Positions 1 to 13,182 of a stretch of DNA of 64,000 nucleotides are shown piece by piece; positions within the stretch are counted from its first letter, which is position 1; every line of letters starts with the position of its first letter. The translations under genes and the position numbers were made by a program. Source of the stretch: Drosophila pseudoobscura. Taxonomy: Eukaryota > Arthropoda > Insecta > Diptera > Drosophilidae. Under the pieces are notes generated by a model. It did not search any database. It was given only the letters and a program-made list of their open reading frames with translations, and was not told where the DNA came from. The DNA lies in assembly GCF_009870125.1 (NCBI RefSeq), contig NC_046679.1:3782001-3846000 (forward strand), in the 5' to 3' direction.

Positions 1-17
1 GTTTACAGACGACTCTT

Positions 18-3000
18 CTAGCCGCGTTTCGCCCGCAGAACCAGCATCGTGAGGATCAGGAAGCCCAGGATCCAGGAGAGCGTGCTCACGTAGCCAATGT
101 AGACATCAGACTCGAATATCGCCCAGCCACGGGTGAGAATGGAGCGCAGCGATGAGGTGGCCAGCGTCAAGGGCAGGCACAATGAAATATATCTAACGGA
201 GAGAAGGATTGTACTTGGATTCTCGGTGACTCTCGAAGAGACGCTTACCTCAGCACCACGGGCATACCCTCGATGGGCCAGATCACGCCAGACAGCAGCA
301 GGGTGGGGTAGAAGGAGCCCAGCGCCAATTGGATGGCATTGCGCTCCAGCTCGCAAACGGAGGAGATGAGGAAGCCGAAGCACATGCCGCACATGCCCTG
401 CAGCAGCGTCAGCACAATCACCCAGAACAGATCACCATTGTTGGTCACACCGAAGACCACCAGCATGAAGATGAGCACCAGCGTGGTCTGGCCACACATC
501 ACCACGAACTGAGTGATGACATGGGAGAAGAGGATCTCGCCAGGGGAAACACCAGCCACCCAAGAACGGTCCAACAAGCCCTGAAATGAATCCAGGAAGT
601 TAGTATATGCAGTGCTATATATATATGCATCTCTTCATTACCTCAGTGCGCTCAATAATCAATGCAGATGACGTCAAAGCAACAGCCAAAAAGAAGACAA
701 TTCTATAAAACAATAAAATAAAATATTAATTGTATTCTCATATATTTTATAGCAAAAACCTACGTCAAGATCACGCCGGGTGCTACGAAATCGGTAAACG
801 AGGGATTCATGGTGCCATAGATGGGATCTCTGAACTGAATCGGGACATCGCCCAACTTGGGATTGTTGCCGCACTGTCCGAGCAGGCCCATGGCAAAGTC
901 ACGATATGCCAGCTGTATGTCGCGGTTCAGCATGACGCCGATCTGCTGATTGGACATATCCAGCCAGACCTTCACCTCGGACTGATCGAGCGTCTCGTCA
1001 TCCGCCTCGCGGCCAAGGGCAGCGCGTGCTGTGAAGGCGTCCGTGAAGTTCTCCGTGATGTAGACAGCACCCCAGGCCTCGCCTCTTCTCACGGCCGCCT
1101 TGGCGTCTTCTAGTTCCGTATAGTACGTTTTGACCACGCTCGTGTTCAGGTGATTCAGATAGCGACATCCCAGGTTGGCGAAGTGACAGCCGTCTTCCCA
1201 GAAGCAGGTCTCCTAAAAGAACAGAATTGTGACTCCGAACTGGGAGATCTTCTAGTAGCTCTGGCATACCGTATTGTTCATTTCTCCGTTGACTATGGCC
1301 AGATTGAGGCCTTGTGGATCGCGTCCAATGGCCAGACAGAAGAGGATCACCTGCATCACGGGCAGGGCAAAGATGAACAGCATCACACCCACATTACGCC
1401 ACATGCGCAGCATGTTCTTGGTCAAGAGAGCACGGATCTTGCCCTTCGAGGTGACCTTGCAGAGATTGGCATAGCAGTCCTGGCAGCTCTCCTCATCATT
1501 GGGGTTGTTGTTGCGCCTGGAAGGCGGTGGGCTATACGGTTCCTGGTTGAGCTAACATTGGGGCAAAAGACAGAAATGAGCAAGGGGATCGGCCGAAAAG
1601 AGGAGAACAAACCGTGTAGATGGAGCCATTGCTGTCATTGATCAGCACCTCCTTGCTCTGGTGGAAGTTGAGGCCCACAACGCCGCCCTCTTGGCTGGAG
1701 CTGGGCTTGTCCATCTTGCTGCCAAAGGCCATTGCGTGCAACGAGATGTTGTTACTACTCCAAATTATCACAAAACACACAGAGATGGTGGATGGTGTAT
1801 GGTGGAACACAGATTGCGAGCATGCGAGTGGAGTGCCAAATGGAAAAGATTACGGTTTTGGGGATTAGAGTGTGCGACGCTAGAGGGGTTAAACACGTTT
1901 ACTTTGACCGGCTGGGACTTACCTGAAGTTCACATGGGTCACGTCTCCCTTCTGGCTCTGGATGCGCGAGAGCTTCAGGAAAACCTCCTCGAGACTGATG
2001 CACTTGTAGATGGAAAGCAGGACACTGGGCGACTCCTCCGCCAGCAAATGTCCGGATCGCATAAGACCGATCTAAGGATTGGAATAAAGGCAAAAATAAG
2101 AGGAAGATCTTCACATACACCTCTTAAGAGATCCCTTACCGTGTGCGCCTGTCGCGCCTCCTCAATGTAATGTGTGGTAATGATGACCGTCTTCTGGCCA
2201 GCCTTTGTGATGTGCACCAAGTGATTCCAGATGCTCTGACGCAGCAGGGGATCCACACCCACAGTTGGCTCATCGAGAATGAGCAGCTCCGGGTCGTGCA
2301 TGAGAGCCACAGCGAAGCTGACGCGACGCTGCTGCCCGCCACTCAGATTCTTGACCAGACGCTTCTCCGATGGCAGATCGAGGAAGTTGAGCAGGAACTG
2401 CAAGCGCTCCACAATCTCCTTGGTCTCCATGCCAAAGATCCAGCCAAAGTACATCATGGTCTCCTTAATGGAGAACTCTGCGTAGAGGGCAATCTCCTGG
2501 GGCATGTAACCCACACGCTTGCCAGGCACACCCGATCCCCGGGTGCCTGGCTTGCCGCCCAAAACGAAAATCTCGCCGGAGTCCAAGTAGCGGCGTCCCA
2601 CAATAGTGGACAGAAGTGTGGTCTTGCCACAGCCAGAGGCACCCAGTAGGCCATAACTAAGGGAGGAAGAACAAAGATATTTTAATGAGAAATTAACCAA
2701 AACAGAGGTGCTAAAGAAAGCATCCGAACAGTATTATATTTGGTAGATTTGTAGATCATATCTATACCTATTCTTCTCTAAGTTTTCTGGATTTCTATAG
2801 GTCGAACATCAGCCGGTAGAGAAGTTATATACACTCTTTTAAGTCTACTATTAATGGATACTAAATCGTTTAGAGAACGACAGCGAGAAAGCATTGTTTT
2901 CGCAAATTCAGCACGAAAACTGTCGTCACAAACATGGGATATATACATATAATCGTATTATCGTACATACATATAACCTATGTATAACGTTCGTGGCATG

Positions 3001-4808
3001 TCAGCGACGATGTCAATGCTAATTCCCGCAGTTCAAGTTGAATTATTTCGAAATGTTCACCTTGAAAAGTAAGAAATATAGTTGTAGCATTTCCCCACCT
3101 CCCCCAGCCAGATACGCGACTCCGCCTCTTTTTGTGGAGTGGCAGAAGCAGACGGGCTATCATCATGATGAGGTTCATAGGCGATGATTATCGTGATTAT
3201 CGGATTGTTATTTTGTCGTCTGTTTTCGTTGGGACTTTCGGCCTTTGACAAAATGTTGCGGCACGTAGGTCGCACGTTTTGGCCTGTTATTGGATTTATT
3301 ATTATAATTAACACGCAGCGCCATTTACCGAATTAAACTTTGGCTATAAACAACATTTGATATAACCCCAGGGAGGATAGTCGCAGACTGGCAGACTTTA
3401 ATTGGCATAATCGTCAGTCCTCAGTGACTTTGAAAACAAGCCCAAAAGCCATTTGGACCTGGCCTGCTGGCCGTTGTCGCTGCCGCTGCGTGCAGTTCGT
3501 TGACTCGACAACTGACATGACCTAGGTCAAAGCTGAACGAACCAAACTGTTAACTGGGTCAAGACTGCAGCATAATACTCGTTTTGTTAGTCGTAGAATA
3601 AAACTCCGTTACGACATACACACAAGCCCTGATAGCTGGATGGTTAAGTGTGCCTTATAAATCATTAAGAATGCCGAAATCAGTGACACGGCACACCAAC
3701 ACTTTAGCAATACTTCGGGCTTTAGCTTCGGGCACTATCAATGCCAAAGGCAGAAATAAAAAAATCAAAATAAAAAATGAATTATTTACGATTGAAAATT
3801 TATGGCCCCTAAATGTTTGCCAAAAAATTCATGAAGCGGGTCGGATCTTAGGGGCGGGCACAATTAAGCACATGTGCCGCGACAGAGATGGAGAGATGTA
3901 TGTAGAAGGCAAACAAACAAAAGCAAATCGAACTCTGAGTATCGTTTTCCTGCCAATAATCGATCAATATTGCTTTGCATATTGGTTTTATTTCCAGATA
4001 TCGCGAATCAATGGCAGTCTTTGCATGCGGACGGCATTTGTTTTTTAATTGTGAAAACGTGTAGAATGGGACCAGATATTGACGTCAGCCGGGTGGAAGA
4101 GGAAGCCTCTTAGGCCTTAATGGGGATCACTTCTTTGGGGCATCTGTGTGGCGAAGTGCTCTAACGACCCTCGTTAGCCGCATCAAATTATCATGCAAAA
4201 ATGCCGTCTCAATTACAAGATAGATACGAGTACAGTACGAGCGCGCAAACTAGTCTTGGCCCGGACTGGACTGGTTAGCCATATAATTGCCGCAATTACT
4301 TGTAGAGGTTCGAGTTCGAGCTCGAGCTCGAGCGTAACCAAATGACCTCTGACGGAGACTCTAAAATCTCGTGGCATGCAATCAAATCTTAGTTACAAGG
4401 AAATCGTCTGCTTCGATCGTCTAATTCGAGTCGATCAAATATACAGTATACAGTATATATTCGGGATCCCATGGGCACTGCTCTGATGCTGTGATGTTTA
4501 GATGCTCTGATGTGTTAATTACTTTCGCCGTTTCTATTTTATTTAGTTGCTAAATGAAGCTGTCAACATTTCACTTTTATAGAAGACAGAGACAGAGGAC
4601 TGACGACTGCTACTTACATTGTTCCCTTGGGGACTGTCATATTCAGGTTATTCAGCACCTGGTTGGCGTTCTTCTTTTTGCCATAGGCCTTGAAGGCATG
4701 TCGCACGGACACGGCGGCCTGTGTGTTGCGTGGCCCGGCAGCGGGCTGGCCCCAGGCCGAAACAGCATTCTGCGGCTGTGTGCCACCATCGTTGTTTGTG
4801 GCCGCCAT
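18..4808 (-). CDS. snu: ABCH-type ABC half transporter, snustorr (snu/CG9990)-like, complete
   Basis: Nine coding exons join in frame into 766 aa: 4808-4618, 2656-2140, 2071-1923, 1757-1613, 1551-1270, 1212-764, 702-642, 580-249, 192-18 (TAG at 20-18). All introns are GT-AG. The N-terminal ATPase domain has Walker A GASGCGKT (69-76), Q-loop Q117, signature LSGGQ (168-172), Walker B LLILDEP (about 189-195) and H-loop H226. An ABC-2 type membrane domain follows: first membrane segment about 388-410, a Cys-rich extracellular loop (ETCFWEDGC) with NxT sites MNNTE and ENFT, then a run of hydrophobic segments to the end. ATPase first, followed by one membrane half, is the ABCG/ABCH layout. Known of the family: Drosophila ABCH member snu is a plasma-membrane transporter needed for the lipid-based cuticle barrier. 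The snu choice (over paralogues CG33970 and CG11147) rests on general resemblance and on the nearby CG9989-type nucleases. The start is the first ATG of the exon, 19 bases after its acceptor. Confidence 0.85.
2657..4617 (-). other. First coding intron of the transporter (1,961 bases)
   Basis: The donor is GTAAGT (from 4617) and the acceptor TTAG (2658-2657). It interrupts the ATPase domain just before IYGLLGASGCGKT. It is AT-rich and has no convincing coding exon. The longest open frame inside (plus strand, 3650-4048) has unbiased codons. A CG-rich inverted stretch of GAGCTC units lies at 4308-4333. The length and position suit an intron that carries enhancers, but no specific site can be named. 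Confidence 0.7.
4308..4333. repeat. GAGCTC-unit palindromic repeat
   Basis: Consecutive TTCGAG/CTCGAG units make a self-complementary stretch of about 26 bases inside the first intron of the transporter. It is visible directly; no function is assigned. Confidence 0.7.
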
Positions 4809-4829
4809 CGCGGAGTCTGTGGGAATGCT
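4809..4829 (-). other. Splice acceptor and last 5' UTR bases of the transporter
   Basis: On the minus strand a pyrimidine-rich run ends in TTGCAG (AG at 4829-4828), 19 bases before the ATG at 4808-4806. The start-codon exon is therefore preceded by an intron, and the transcript must begin in a 5' UTR exon at a higher coordinate. The reading frame is open through the acceptor but has no upstream ATG in this exon. Confidence 0.7.
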
Positions 4830-5007
4830 GCAAGGAGACAAATCGTTGTAATTAGTAATTGCAGCTATATATTACTCAAAATAGTTTCTAATAATAACCA
4901 TCGAAACTACAAACTTGTTCCGACTCTACGTTCAGGTCATTCGTTTCGGTATTTTAGAATATTTTATTAGTTATTTGTGTCTCTCTATATTGGCTATTGA
5001 CTGCTTC

Positions 5008-5031
5008 CTGCTGCTGCTGCTGCTGCTGCTG
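5008..5031. repeat. (CTG)8 microsatellite
   Basis: Eight perfect CTG units. No open exon of a recognisable protein includes them, so they are taken as a non-coding triplet repeat upstream of the transporter start exon. Confidence 0.85.
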
Positions 5032-6823
5032 GTTTTTGCATTTGCATAACGATCGGGGGGTCGCATATGAGTAGTATCTGTATCTCAGTATCTCAGTGTG
5101 TATCAGCTCGTGTATCTGGTGTATGCTTCAGTGGTTTGGCGCTTTGAAAACTATGTCAGCGGCACACATTGCAAAAAAGCATGAAACGAGAGAGAGAAGT
5201 AGCAACAATGGGGCCCGGCTTGGCAACACTTTTCATTTCAATATTTACGAGCATATAGTTGGTCCAACAGATACACTCGTCTCTCTTGCCCAACGCGCTT
5301 TTTGGCCACTTGGCCAGTGCTCAGTGGTGGTCAGTGTGTGATCGCTTGCAAGCTTGGCAAAGTTGGCAAGACAAAGTCGGACACCGAAGTGAATGCTTAC
5401 CAAGCAAATCGCTATACTCGTAAGTAAAGTAAACTTGTTAAAGCCTCAATGGTCTTTCTGGTCGGACCAGCTCTAGCTCTGCCTTTGGCCGATTGCTTAA
5501 CCACCTCAGCCACAGCCGCGAACCTAGTTGGCCAGGCCAGCCGTTAAGCAAATATGCAAACTGTTTGTAGTTTGCATTTGCAGTGGTCTGGTCTGAGCCG
5601 TTATGCAATTTTCCATGCAGTTTTCGCCTGCATTACACTGCTGCACATCGGAGGCCCGAACCATGTGGGGGAATACTTTGTTCAGCCAATTTTTGGGTCA
5701 AGGTTAGCTGCATTGTTAGCCATGGTTCCGCGAAGAAAGTTCATAATTGCCTGCAATTAATCATTTTCGCACCTCATTAACATATTTTGACTGCGGGCCT
5801 TTCGTATCATTAACGAACTCTCTCGGCGTTTTGGGGCTCGGAGTGCCCAAAAAGCAAGTCATATAAGAAAAGAAAAAAAACGAGAAACGAGATACACACA
5901 CCAAAAAATACACACGGGGGGAAACTAGTTCAAGGTCACTGATTGAGCGCAGTCGATCAGTTTTGTTGTCGCTTTCGAAAACGTTTGGATTTTTGGGTAC
6001 AATCGAACCCCAAGTTATTTTTGCTAATCGCTTGCGTTGCGTTGCGTTACTTCTCGTTAAAATAAATATTCAATCGACCGCAAATATTTGCATTTTGTAT
6101 AAGGCACGAGACAGACGATCCGATCCGATCCGAACTGAGATGAGATGATATGATGGTTGCCCAATGGCCGGCAATGGCCAGCCTACCGCTCGAGTGCCGA
6201 GCAAACATCCTCGACAACCGATGCCGAGTTTGCGGTGAAAATTAAGTAGCAGCTTTATTATGCGGCCTATCAAATATTTGCATAATGCGTCCCCCCATGA
6301 CAACATTTGGGGAGGGGCTGGGCCACAACGGATTCTGAATGCGAAGCGCACTCAGAAATAGTCATGCTGCAATTTCGTTGACGAAATGTGTTTCAAGTTC
6401 GTTGTCGGAGTCTTTCGATTTGCGTACGAGTACTATTGTAGTCGGAGTTAGTCACTGGCGACCAAAAGCCAAACACCCGTAGGTTGCGTAAATTTCTGTC
6501 TATCTGTGCAAGAGTGTATCTGTGTGCATTTGCATCTGTATCTGTATCTGTAAATGTAAATGTAAATGTGTGTGCGCGCGCACCGTCAAGCCAACAATGG
6601 ACAAGGTCAGGCCAAGTAGTTTTTTATAATGACAAACAAACCGACATTTTTGTCTCCTCTCTTTTTGTGAGCTGGGTGCGTTTGACATTTATGGCTAAGA
6701 GTTTTGTGGGCATGTTGATAGTGTTTGTTGGTCTGTGCCTGCTTATTGATAATTTAATTAACTATTAGAGCGCTATTTATGCATGCAGCGATGTGTCCAC
6801 AGAGTCGCCACATATTTTTGGTC

Positions 6824-6838
6824 TTTTTTTTTTTTTTT
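6824..6838. repeat. Homopolymer T run
   Basis: Fifteen T in a row in non-coding DNA. No transposon signature flanks it. Confidence 0.8.
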
Positions 6839-7370
6839 GGTGGATGTTGGCGTTGGCTTGCAACATCGTTGTGACAAACCCAGACGACAGATAGAGCGTG
6901 AGAATTTGTGAGAGATTAGTCAACATCTGTGAGTTATCTCCATGGAAAGGCACTTAAGGGACAAACCCAAAGATATGTATGAGTATATTTTTAAAAATGA
7001 AACCCATTATCTTTATGTTGTCATTTTCTCAGAGTATATTTCCTCGAATAATCAATAAATTGAACGTTCCGTGGGCCATAACTGGCAGATTTTATATTTT
7101 TTTTTTGCACTTTACTCATTGAGCAAATAGCGGACTTTAGAATTCAAACCCCATATATAATTGAGAGAGAGAGGAGAGCCGCGAGCGGAGACAGACAGAC
7201 AAAGTTCAGTGCGACTCCCACAGAGGTGCCAATGAGGTCATCCCAAGATAAAGATTGTTAAATCTTCTGCTTATATAACACGTTAGGGAGAAGGCTTTTC
7301 GTGTTGCCATTTCATTGATGATTGAGCCGGGTAATCGCATATAATCAGCCTATGGAGAGGCATGCAAAGT

Positions 7371-7396
7371 AGACAGGCAGACAGACAGACAGACAA
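7371..7396. repeat. AGAC tetranucleotide repeat
   Basis: Imperfect AGAC/GGCAG units are followed by four clean AGAC units. It is one of several copies of the same or complementary tetramer in the window (see 10298 and 44398). Confidence 0.75.
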
Positions 7397-10297
7397 ACTC
7401 GGATTTAAACTGTTCCTGGCTATGGGCTATGGCTATGCTATGGCTCTGGCTCTGACTCTGGAGTCTGTCACGCAGCAATTGCGATGATGAGCTGAATTTT
7501 AAGCACGCCGATCCCACAGGAACGTACAATTGGTTCTTTCTTTCGTTGGGCCTTCGCGGGGAATTCCAATCCACTTCGGAGAAGCCGGAGAATTGATAAG
7601 CAATACATCTCTTAGGCATTTCCATACAAGTCGCCTCCACACGCGGAAGATGCAAATGAAATCGTGTAATTGACTTTTGTTGTCGGCCTGAGCTGCCTCT
7701 TGAGCGAATTGTTTCGCCAGTGTTGTGTTTCAGTCAATGGCATTTAATTATGGGCTTCTATTCTTAAGCCCAAGCTCCCACTGACAGGCCAACGAGGAAG
7801 CAGCCGTTGAAATGGCAAACTTGTCAATTGCCAAATAAATCAATGGCCTCTCACATTATTTTGAGTAACGAGCGGGAGAGAAGTGCAAAAACCAAGGCCG
7901 GGCATTGTTTCAGCTTCATGGGATGAGAGCATAAATCATGGGAAGATGTATCTGCCAGAAGAGGTACATAATTCGCGATGGCTATGGGGATTATTTGGAT
8001 TATGCAATGAGAGCAACGCCTTTTGGTATTTGACATAATTACAAACTTGTTCGCCCCGCTGAGAAATGCGGTCGCTGGCGAATATGCAAAAGGGAGATAC
8101 ATACGATACGACGACTACAAAACCAAAACAAAAACAAAAAACACAAGAGATATGGCCAAAGCAGAAAAGACACAAAAGGGCAAAGCGAATCGATGGAAAA
8201 GTCAAATCAAAAGCCGTCTCGCTGAGGGATTATGCAATGTTGATGGGTCGACAAGTGTTAAAGCCGAGAGATCGGGCGTTGACAGCAGGAAACTGGATGA
8301 CTGGACGACGGGAAGACTGGAAATGACTGATAGACCGGCGGGCGATTGACTGGCACCCAAGTGGGTCAACATCAGTGGGTCAAAATTGAAACACTGATTG
8401 CGATTTATGGCCGTAATCTCTGCACGTTCATCCGCGGGATTTACTTACGTTGATATCAGCATTTTTGTATTTGTTTTTGGTGGTGCGCTGCTGCTGGTGG
8501 GTGGCTATTTGTTTGATTTGCCAACGTTTGTTCAACGTTTTTATTTCGTATGTTTTGATTTGCCTTTGTTTAACCGGTAGTTACTTTTACTTTTACACCA
8601 GAGTCGGACCAATCTCTTGCAGTTGCTCGAGTGTCTGCGAGGTGTCTGTGTGTTTCATGTGTTTCAGGCACACAATGTAATGCTGAAATGTATAAATAAT
8701 AATCATGTTTGAGCATAAATTGTTTGATTTATGCATTGGCTGGACCTGGGAGTCTGTCGAGTTGGGCATCTGGCATTTAATTTCTTTCAAATCGCATCGC
8801 ACATTTCACATACGTCACGTTGTACGCAGGTTGTTTATTTTTTCGATCAGTCATCATAGATGATGATTGTTGAGGCGGGTGTAAGAGTGTAAGAGGGTGT
8901 AGAGAGTTCATCAATGACTCTGTAAAGCGCTTACCATTCTACCCGAGAGAATGTGGGAAGAAAAGCCCTTGAAACGAGCTTCTAGAAAGAGGAAAGAGAA
9001 AAGTAGCTTTGCGCGTACTAACTGAATGGAATTCCCCACCAAGTCCCCGTTCGATATGCGGTCATATCGATTCGATACACCAGACATCATTATACAATCA
9101 ACACCTTGCGGTGTTTGCTTCTGTTGTGCGAGCAGTTATGCCAAGTCATGCTATATGACTACGGCATTATATGATCCATGGCTCAAAGAAAACTGTGAAT
9201 ATTTCTTGAACGGCTCGACGTTGAGCATTTATTTTGTCAGTCGGGCAGTCAGTCAGTCAGGCCAAAAGCCGCTTAAGTCAGCACAACAATGATAATAATC
9301 ATAATAATAATTGAGCCCAAAAGCAATGTACGCATTTGACATTGGAATTCTGTTGTTTCTGTTGATTCTGTTGGACATGACTGACTATGCCTCTTGCCTG
9401 CTTGGCTGCATGATGCTCTCCAAATGGTTTTTATTGTTGAAGTTTCAGCTTTCAAAGCGAGCAAAGTTCTTAGCAAAACGCTACTACGGATCGTTGAGGT
9501 TTTGCTGATCTGTAGTTTGCATGCCGAGTGCGTTGCCGTGACAAGGTCAGTCGTGGTGGCATGCAATGCAATGGCTTTCCGGGGGCCTTTCCGATGCAAC
9601 GGAAAGTTTTCTACCACGTGCGTCATCGAATGTCTGAGTTGTGAAAACACAAAAAACCAGCATCAACCGGGCAGGTGTGACTCACTCGCGAGTCTCAAGA
9701 GGTTCAATGAATTAGCAGAATCAACAAGTTGAAATCTTTCTGAGGCTCCACCGCATATTGAGCAATGAGCAAATCGCTTGAGCATGAAAGCCTTCCTTCC
9801 ACCAGCTGCATGGACAGGCAGTCGCACACACAATGCATGAATAAATTTATTAAATACAATTTAAATTTCAATGAGGCAATGCAACCACTGAACGACTTTT
9901 CAGCAGCAGCAGCAGCAGCTGTGACTGGACAGATTACTCGTTTTTATTTTTGCAGACAGGAAAACCCATTATGGTTTTGTGATTTTAAGAGACTGCTTAA
10001 TGCCGATGGCTAGGCTACGTGTGTGGCATTAAGCAAGCCAGCCATGTGCGAGACATTAAAGCGGCCTCCAAAGGTAGGCCCAAAGCCTAGAGCCCATTAG
10101 AACTGCCTTGGCAGTATGCCACTCAACGGAACTCCTTTCCCGTCTGGGCAGGGAGTACAAAGTGCGGCTTTATGGCCGAGTGCCGAGTACTTTCGATCTC
10201 ATCGCAGCAGGCCAGTTTGTGCTGCGTTTTCCGAAGCGTTTTCATTTTCTTCGACTGGCTTTTCCGATGACATAATTGCATGCATGTCTGCGTGTCC

Positions 10298-10318
10298 GTC
10301 TGTCTGTCTGTCTGTCTG
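10298..10318. repeat. GTCT tetranucleotide repeat
   Basis: Five tandem GTCT units, the complement of the AGAC repeat at 7371. Short open frames crossing it are repeat artefacts. Confidence 0.8.
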
Positions 10319-11935
10319 CCGGTGTGTTTATGCCCGCTGCACTTGTGTGCGACACAGTTTTGTGGCTGCAACTTCTTCGAGTCGAGTTGGTCTTTTGGCC
10401 AGTGTTGAGTGCCGCAAATGGCAAACCCGTTGTCGGGCAACTGGTTCTGCAACAGGTCTTAAGACTTTTCTGGCTGATTTCAGTGCCCAAATCAATAGTC
10501 GAGCACTCACCCGCACTGGCGGCCACATATGGCCAGCCATTAGATAATCCCATCCCGATGGGTGGATTGATATTGATTGGTTTGATTAGTTTGAGTTTCG
10601 TGTGAAATCATCAGCAGGGTAGGCCACTCAGTGCCGAACCTAATCAATTCCATCGATTGGTCTAGGTAATCTATAAACCAGTCTCTGGAGTGCCGGATCG
10701 AATCGAATTGAATCGAATTGAGTTAACAACACGACAACGATTCCTGCAAAACTCGAAAGAGAATGTCCGATTGGATTGCCTCAATTAATACTTAATTTTC
10801 CCAATTGTTTTATGCCTCCTCCTCTGCCTCCTCCTCCCATGTCCCCCATGTAGCTATTGCACAATCAGTTCCAGATACTCGTAGGACGACGAGGGGGATG
10901 ATGGTGATAGCCGGCATTCCAATTGGGTCGCGTGAACCCCAACAAATGTTGTGCCTGTCATGAAATGAACTGAAAATTTAATGTCCACGAGTTTGAATTA
11001 CAAATTTCCCCGGAGGTTGCCACCTTCTGAGGCGTTTTCTAATAGACATCTTTATGAATACATATGTGCTCTCTCCATTAGTGCAAATACATTGTTCTTA
11101 AGTCTGTCTGTCGTCGGTCTCTGTGTCTAAGTCTAACCAGCTAGCTCAATCATCTAAGTTGACGTTATTGAGCGATTAGGCCCTGGCATTTAGTCATTAA
11201 GTGACCCACCAGTCGACCAGTCCTCAATTATCGAGTGCGTTATGTGACCAACAAATTGCATTGCAGCCGTGAGATCTGTTCGGTTTAAGTTCAATTTAAT
11301 TGGTTATGCCCCCCGTCACTGGGGGGAAATATTAACCGTTCATTTAATATCGATTTAAGCAATGCAAATTGTCCGTAATTATCTAACATTACATTACACG
11401 ATCGAATCGTATCGAATCGGCTTGGCTCGGTATCGTATCGGATTGGATCGGATCACTTAGTGATCTTTCTAGAGTAGACTGGGCAGAACAGTCATTTATA
11501 TAAAGCTTTATGTTAATGGCAGCGAGTGCCTTGATATTAATTAAATGTCGCACCGCTTTTATGGCCGCATCTAGATCCGACTTCAGTTTTCATCATACTT
11601 TTGTTGGGGCACCTTGAACTCTGCTCAAAGCATAGCCGCGACGTGATATACAGAGAATGAAAGACCCAAAAAAAAAAAACAAAAAACAAAAAAAAACACA
11701 TCTACAGAAACAACAGAAAAACCCCCAAAGACGAAAAATACCAGTTCAAGTTTAAGCTTTAAATCGCTGCACAGTTTCGGATCGGCTCAGTTCGGAAATG
11801 CACATGGCGAGAGTGAAGAGTGGAAAGAGAGAAGACCTTGACAACTAATTTCAGGGCCCGCGCGAAGGTCTCTGGGTCTGGGGTGCACAAAATCTGACAA
11901 TGAATGCATTTTATTATAAGACATAAGCACTCCAC

Positions 11936-11970
11936 TCTGCTCTGCTCTGCTCTGCTCTGCTCTGCTCTGC
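11936..11970. repeat. (TCTGC)7 pentanucleotide microsatellite
   Basis: Seven perfect TCTGC units, the cleanest pentamer array in the window. The surroundings are non-coding. Confidence 0.9.
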
Positions 11971-12817
11971 TATAATTGTTATTATTACGATTCACTACTA
12001 TCAGAGTATCAGAGTATCTGTGTATCTGTCTATCTGTATCGCTCTATCGCTGTACTCTCTGTGCACTTGTGCAATGAAAATGCAAAAAGTCACAACACTT
12101 AATTACGCTGAACTTTGCTCGAAATTGCAAACGCCAGCACAGAGGGATACGAGTACTGGCTAGCACAGAGACTGGCAGACTCTCTTACGGCTCTCGGCTT
12201 CTCGATGACCTCTTCTCAGTGCACGTTTGCGTTGCATTCTGTGTGTGTGTGTCCAGATACTTATTGTGTTGCTAAGGGCAGACTGAAGCCACAGAATGGG
12301 GAATGATAGATGCGATTATCTAAGATAATCATATAGCTACATGCCTGTGCGAGGCCTCTAAAAAAGCTAGGTCTTGGCACTGACTATTTTTAGCGCAAGC
12401 TACAAAAGTGGGGTACAAAAAGTGTAACAGATACATTTGAAAGGCTTCCCACTGCGCAAGCATTTAAGCCGATTAAGGCCGCTGCCAACGGACTGAATCA
12501 ATAAAATGAAAATTAAGCTAAGTGCATCGGCGATGGAGTCGACGGACCCGCACTGATGGCCAACTGAGCGAATGACACACCATGCGATTCCCTGTGGAAT
12601 GCACTGAATGCCACTGAAGTTATGGACACAGATACCACAAATTGCTGTACGAAAATATGTAGCAATAGCTGGCTGGGCCCTGGCTTCATCGGAGTCCGCA
12701 TTCTAACAGCGTTTTGAGTAGCCGATGACGACGATATCAATTCATTCCGGACATTTGTATGCCGGGCGCAGAACGCACGCGTTTGAACATTATAAACGGA
12801 CAGTAGCCGATGAAGGC

Positions 12818-12850
12818 ATGGGAATGGGAATGGGAATGGGAATGGGAATG
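12818..12850. repeat. ATGGGA hexanucleotide repeat
   Basis: More than five tandem ATGGGA units run into a GGGGG tract. It is non-coding and likely polymorphic in length. Confidence 0.85.
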
Positions 12851-12891
12851 GGGGAGTGGAAATCTTATTGAGGATTGCGAATAGCGTTGAT

Positions 12892-12907
12892 GATGATGAT
12901 CATCATC
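12892..12907. repeat. Perfect 16-base palindrome of GAT/ATC units
   Basis: GATGATGATCATCATC is its own reverse complement. It formed where a GAT triplet run meets an ATC run, and lies 40-90 bases from the ATGGGA array. Confidence 0.8.
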
Positions 12908-13182
12908 GTGGTGGAAGTAACAACAAAGCGGCAGCCATTTGTTTTATGAAGAATTGATTTTTGTTTTTCTGTTTTTCTATTTTTCTGTTTCTGTTTGCTT
13001 GAGTATTATTTTGTATAGAATTCTGCCTTATCCCCATGGGCACAGCCCGTTGTTTGCCTGCCTTTTGCGAATGTTTGAGAAGTGATTTCCTGAAACGTGT
13101 ATATAGCACTTTGTGCCCAAGTCAAGCTCGACAAACTCCAAATCTCCGTGCCAGGCATTTGTTTGATGAGCAAATTTACACT

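Larger units (their letters stand above)
4830..13180. other. Gene-poor stretch, left part (5' intron or upstream DNA of the transporter)
   Basis: About 8 kb with no exon I can support on either strand. Open frames here are short, lack Drosophila codon preference and match no family I recognise. It holds simple repeats: a T run at 6824-6838, AGAC units at 7371-7396, GTCT units at 10298-10318, TCTGC units at 11936-11970 and ATGGGA units at 12818-12850. Minus-strand donor-like sites (GTAAG following an exon-like end) occur near 5394-5401, 8447-8451 and 13183-13187. Any of these could end the missing 5' UTR exon. An Inr-like TCAGTT on the plus strand at 5957-5962 is noted only as a motif. Confidence 0.6.

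Noticed and set aside
1150..1641. Plus-strand open frames of 163-169 codons over 1.1-2.2 kb
   Set aside because: They are antisense shadows of transporter exons 4 to 7.
3650..4048. 132-codon ORF within the transporter's first intron
   Set aside because: AT-rich, lysine-rich from A runs, no codon preference or homology.
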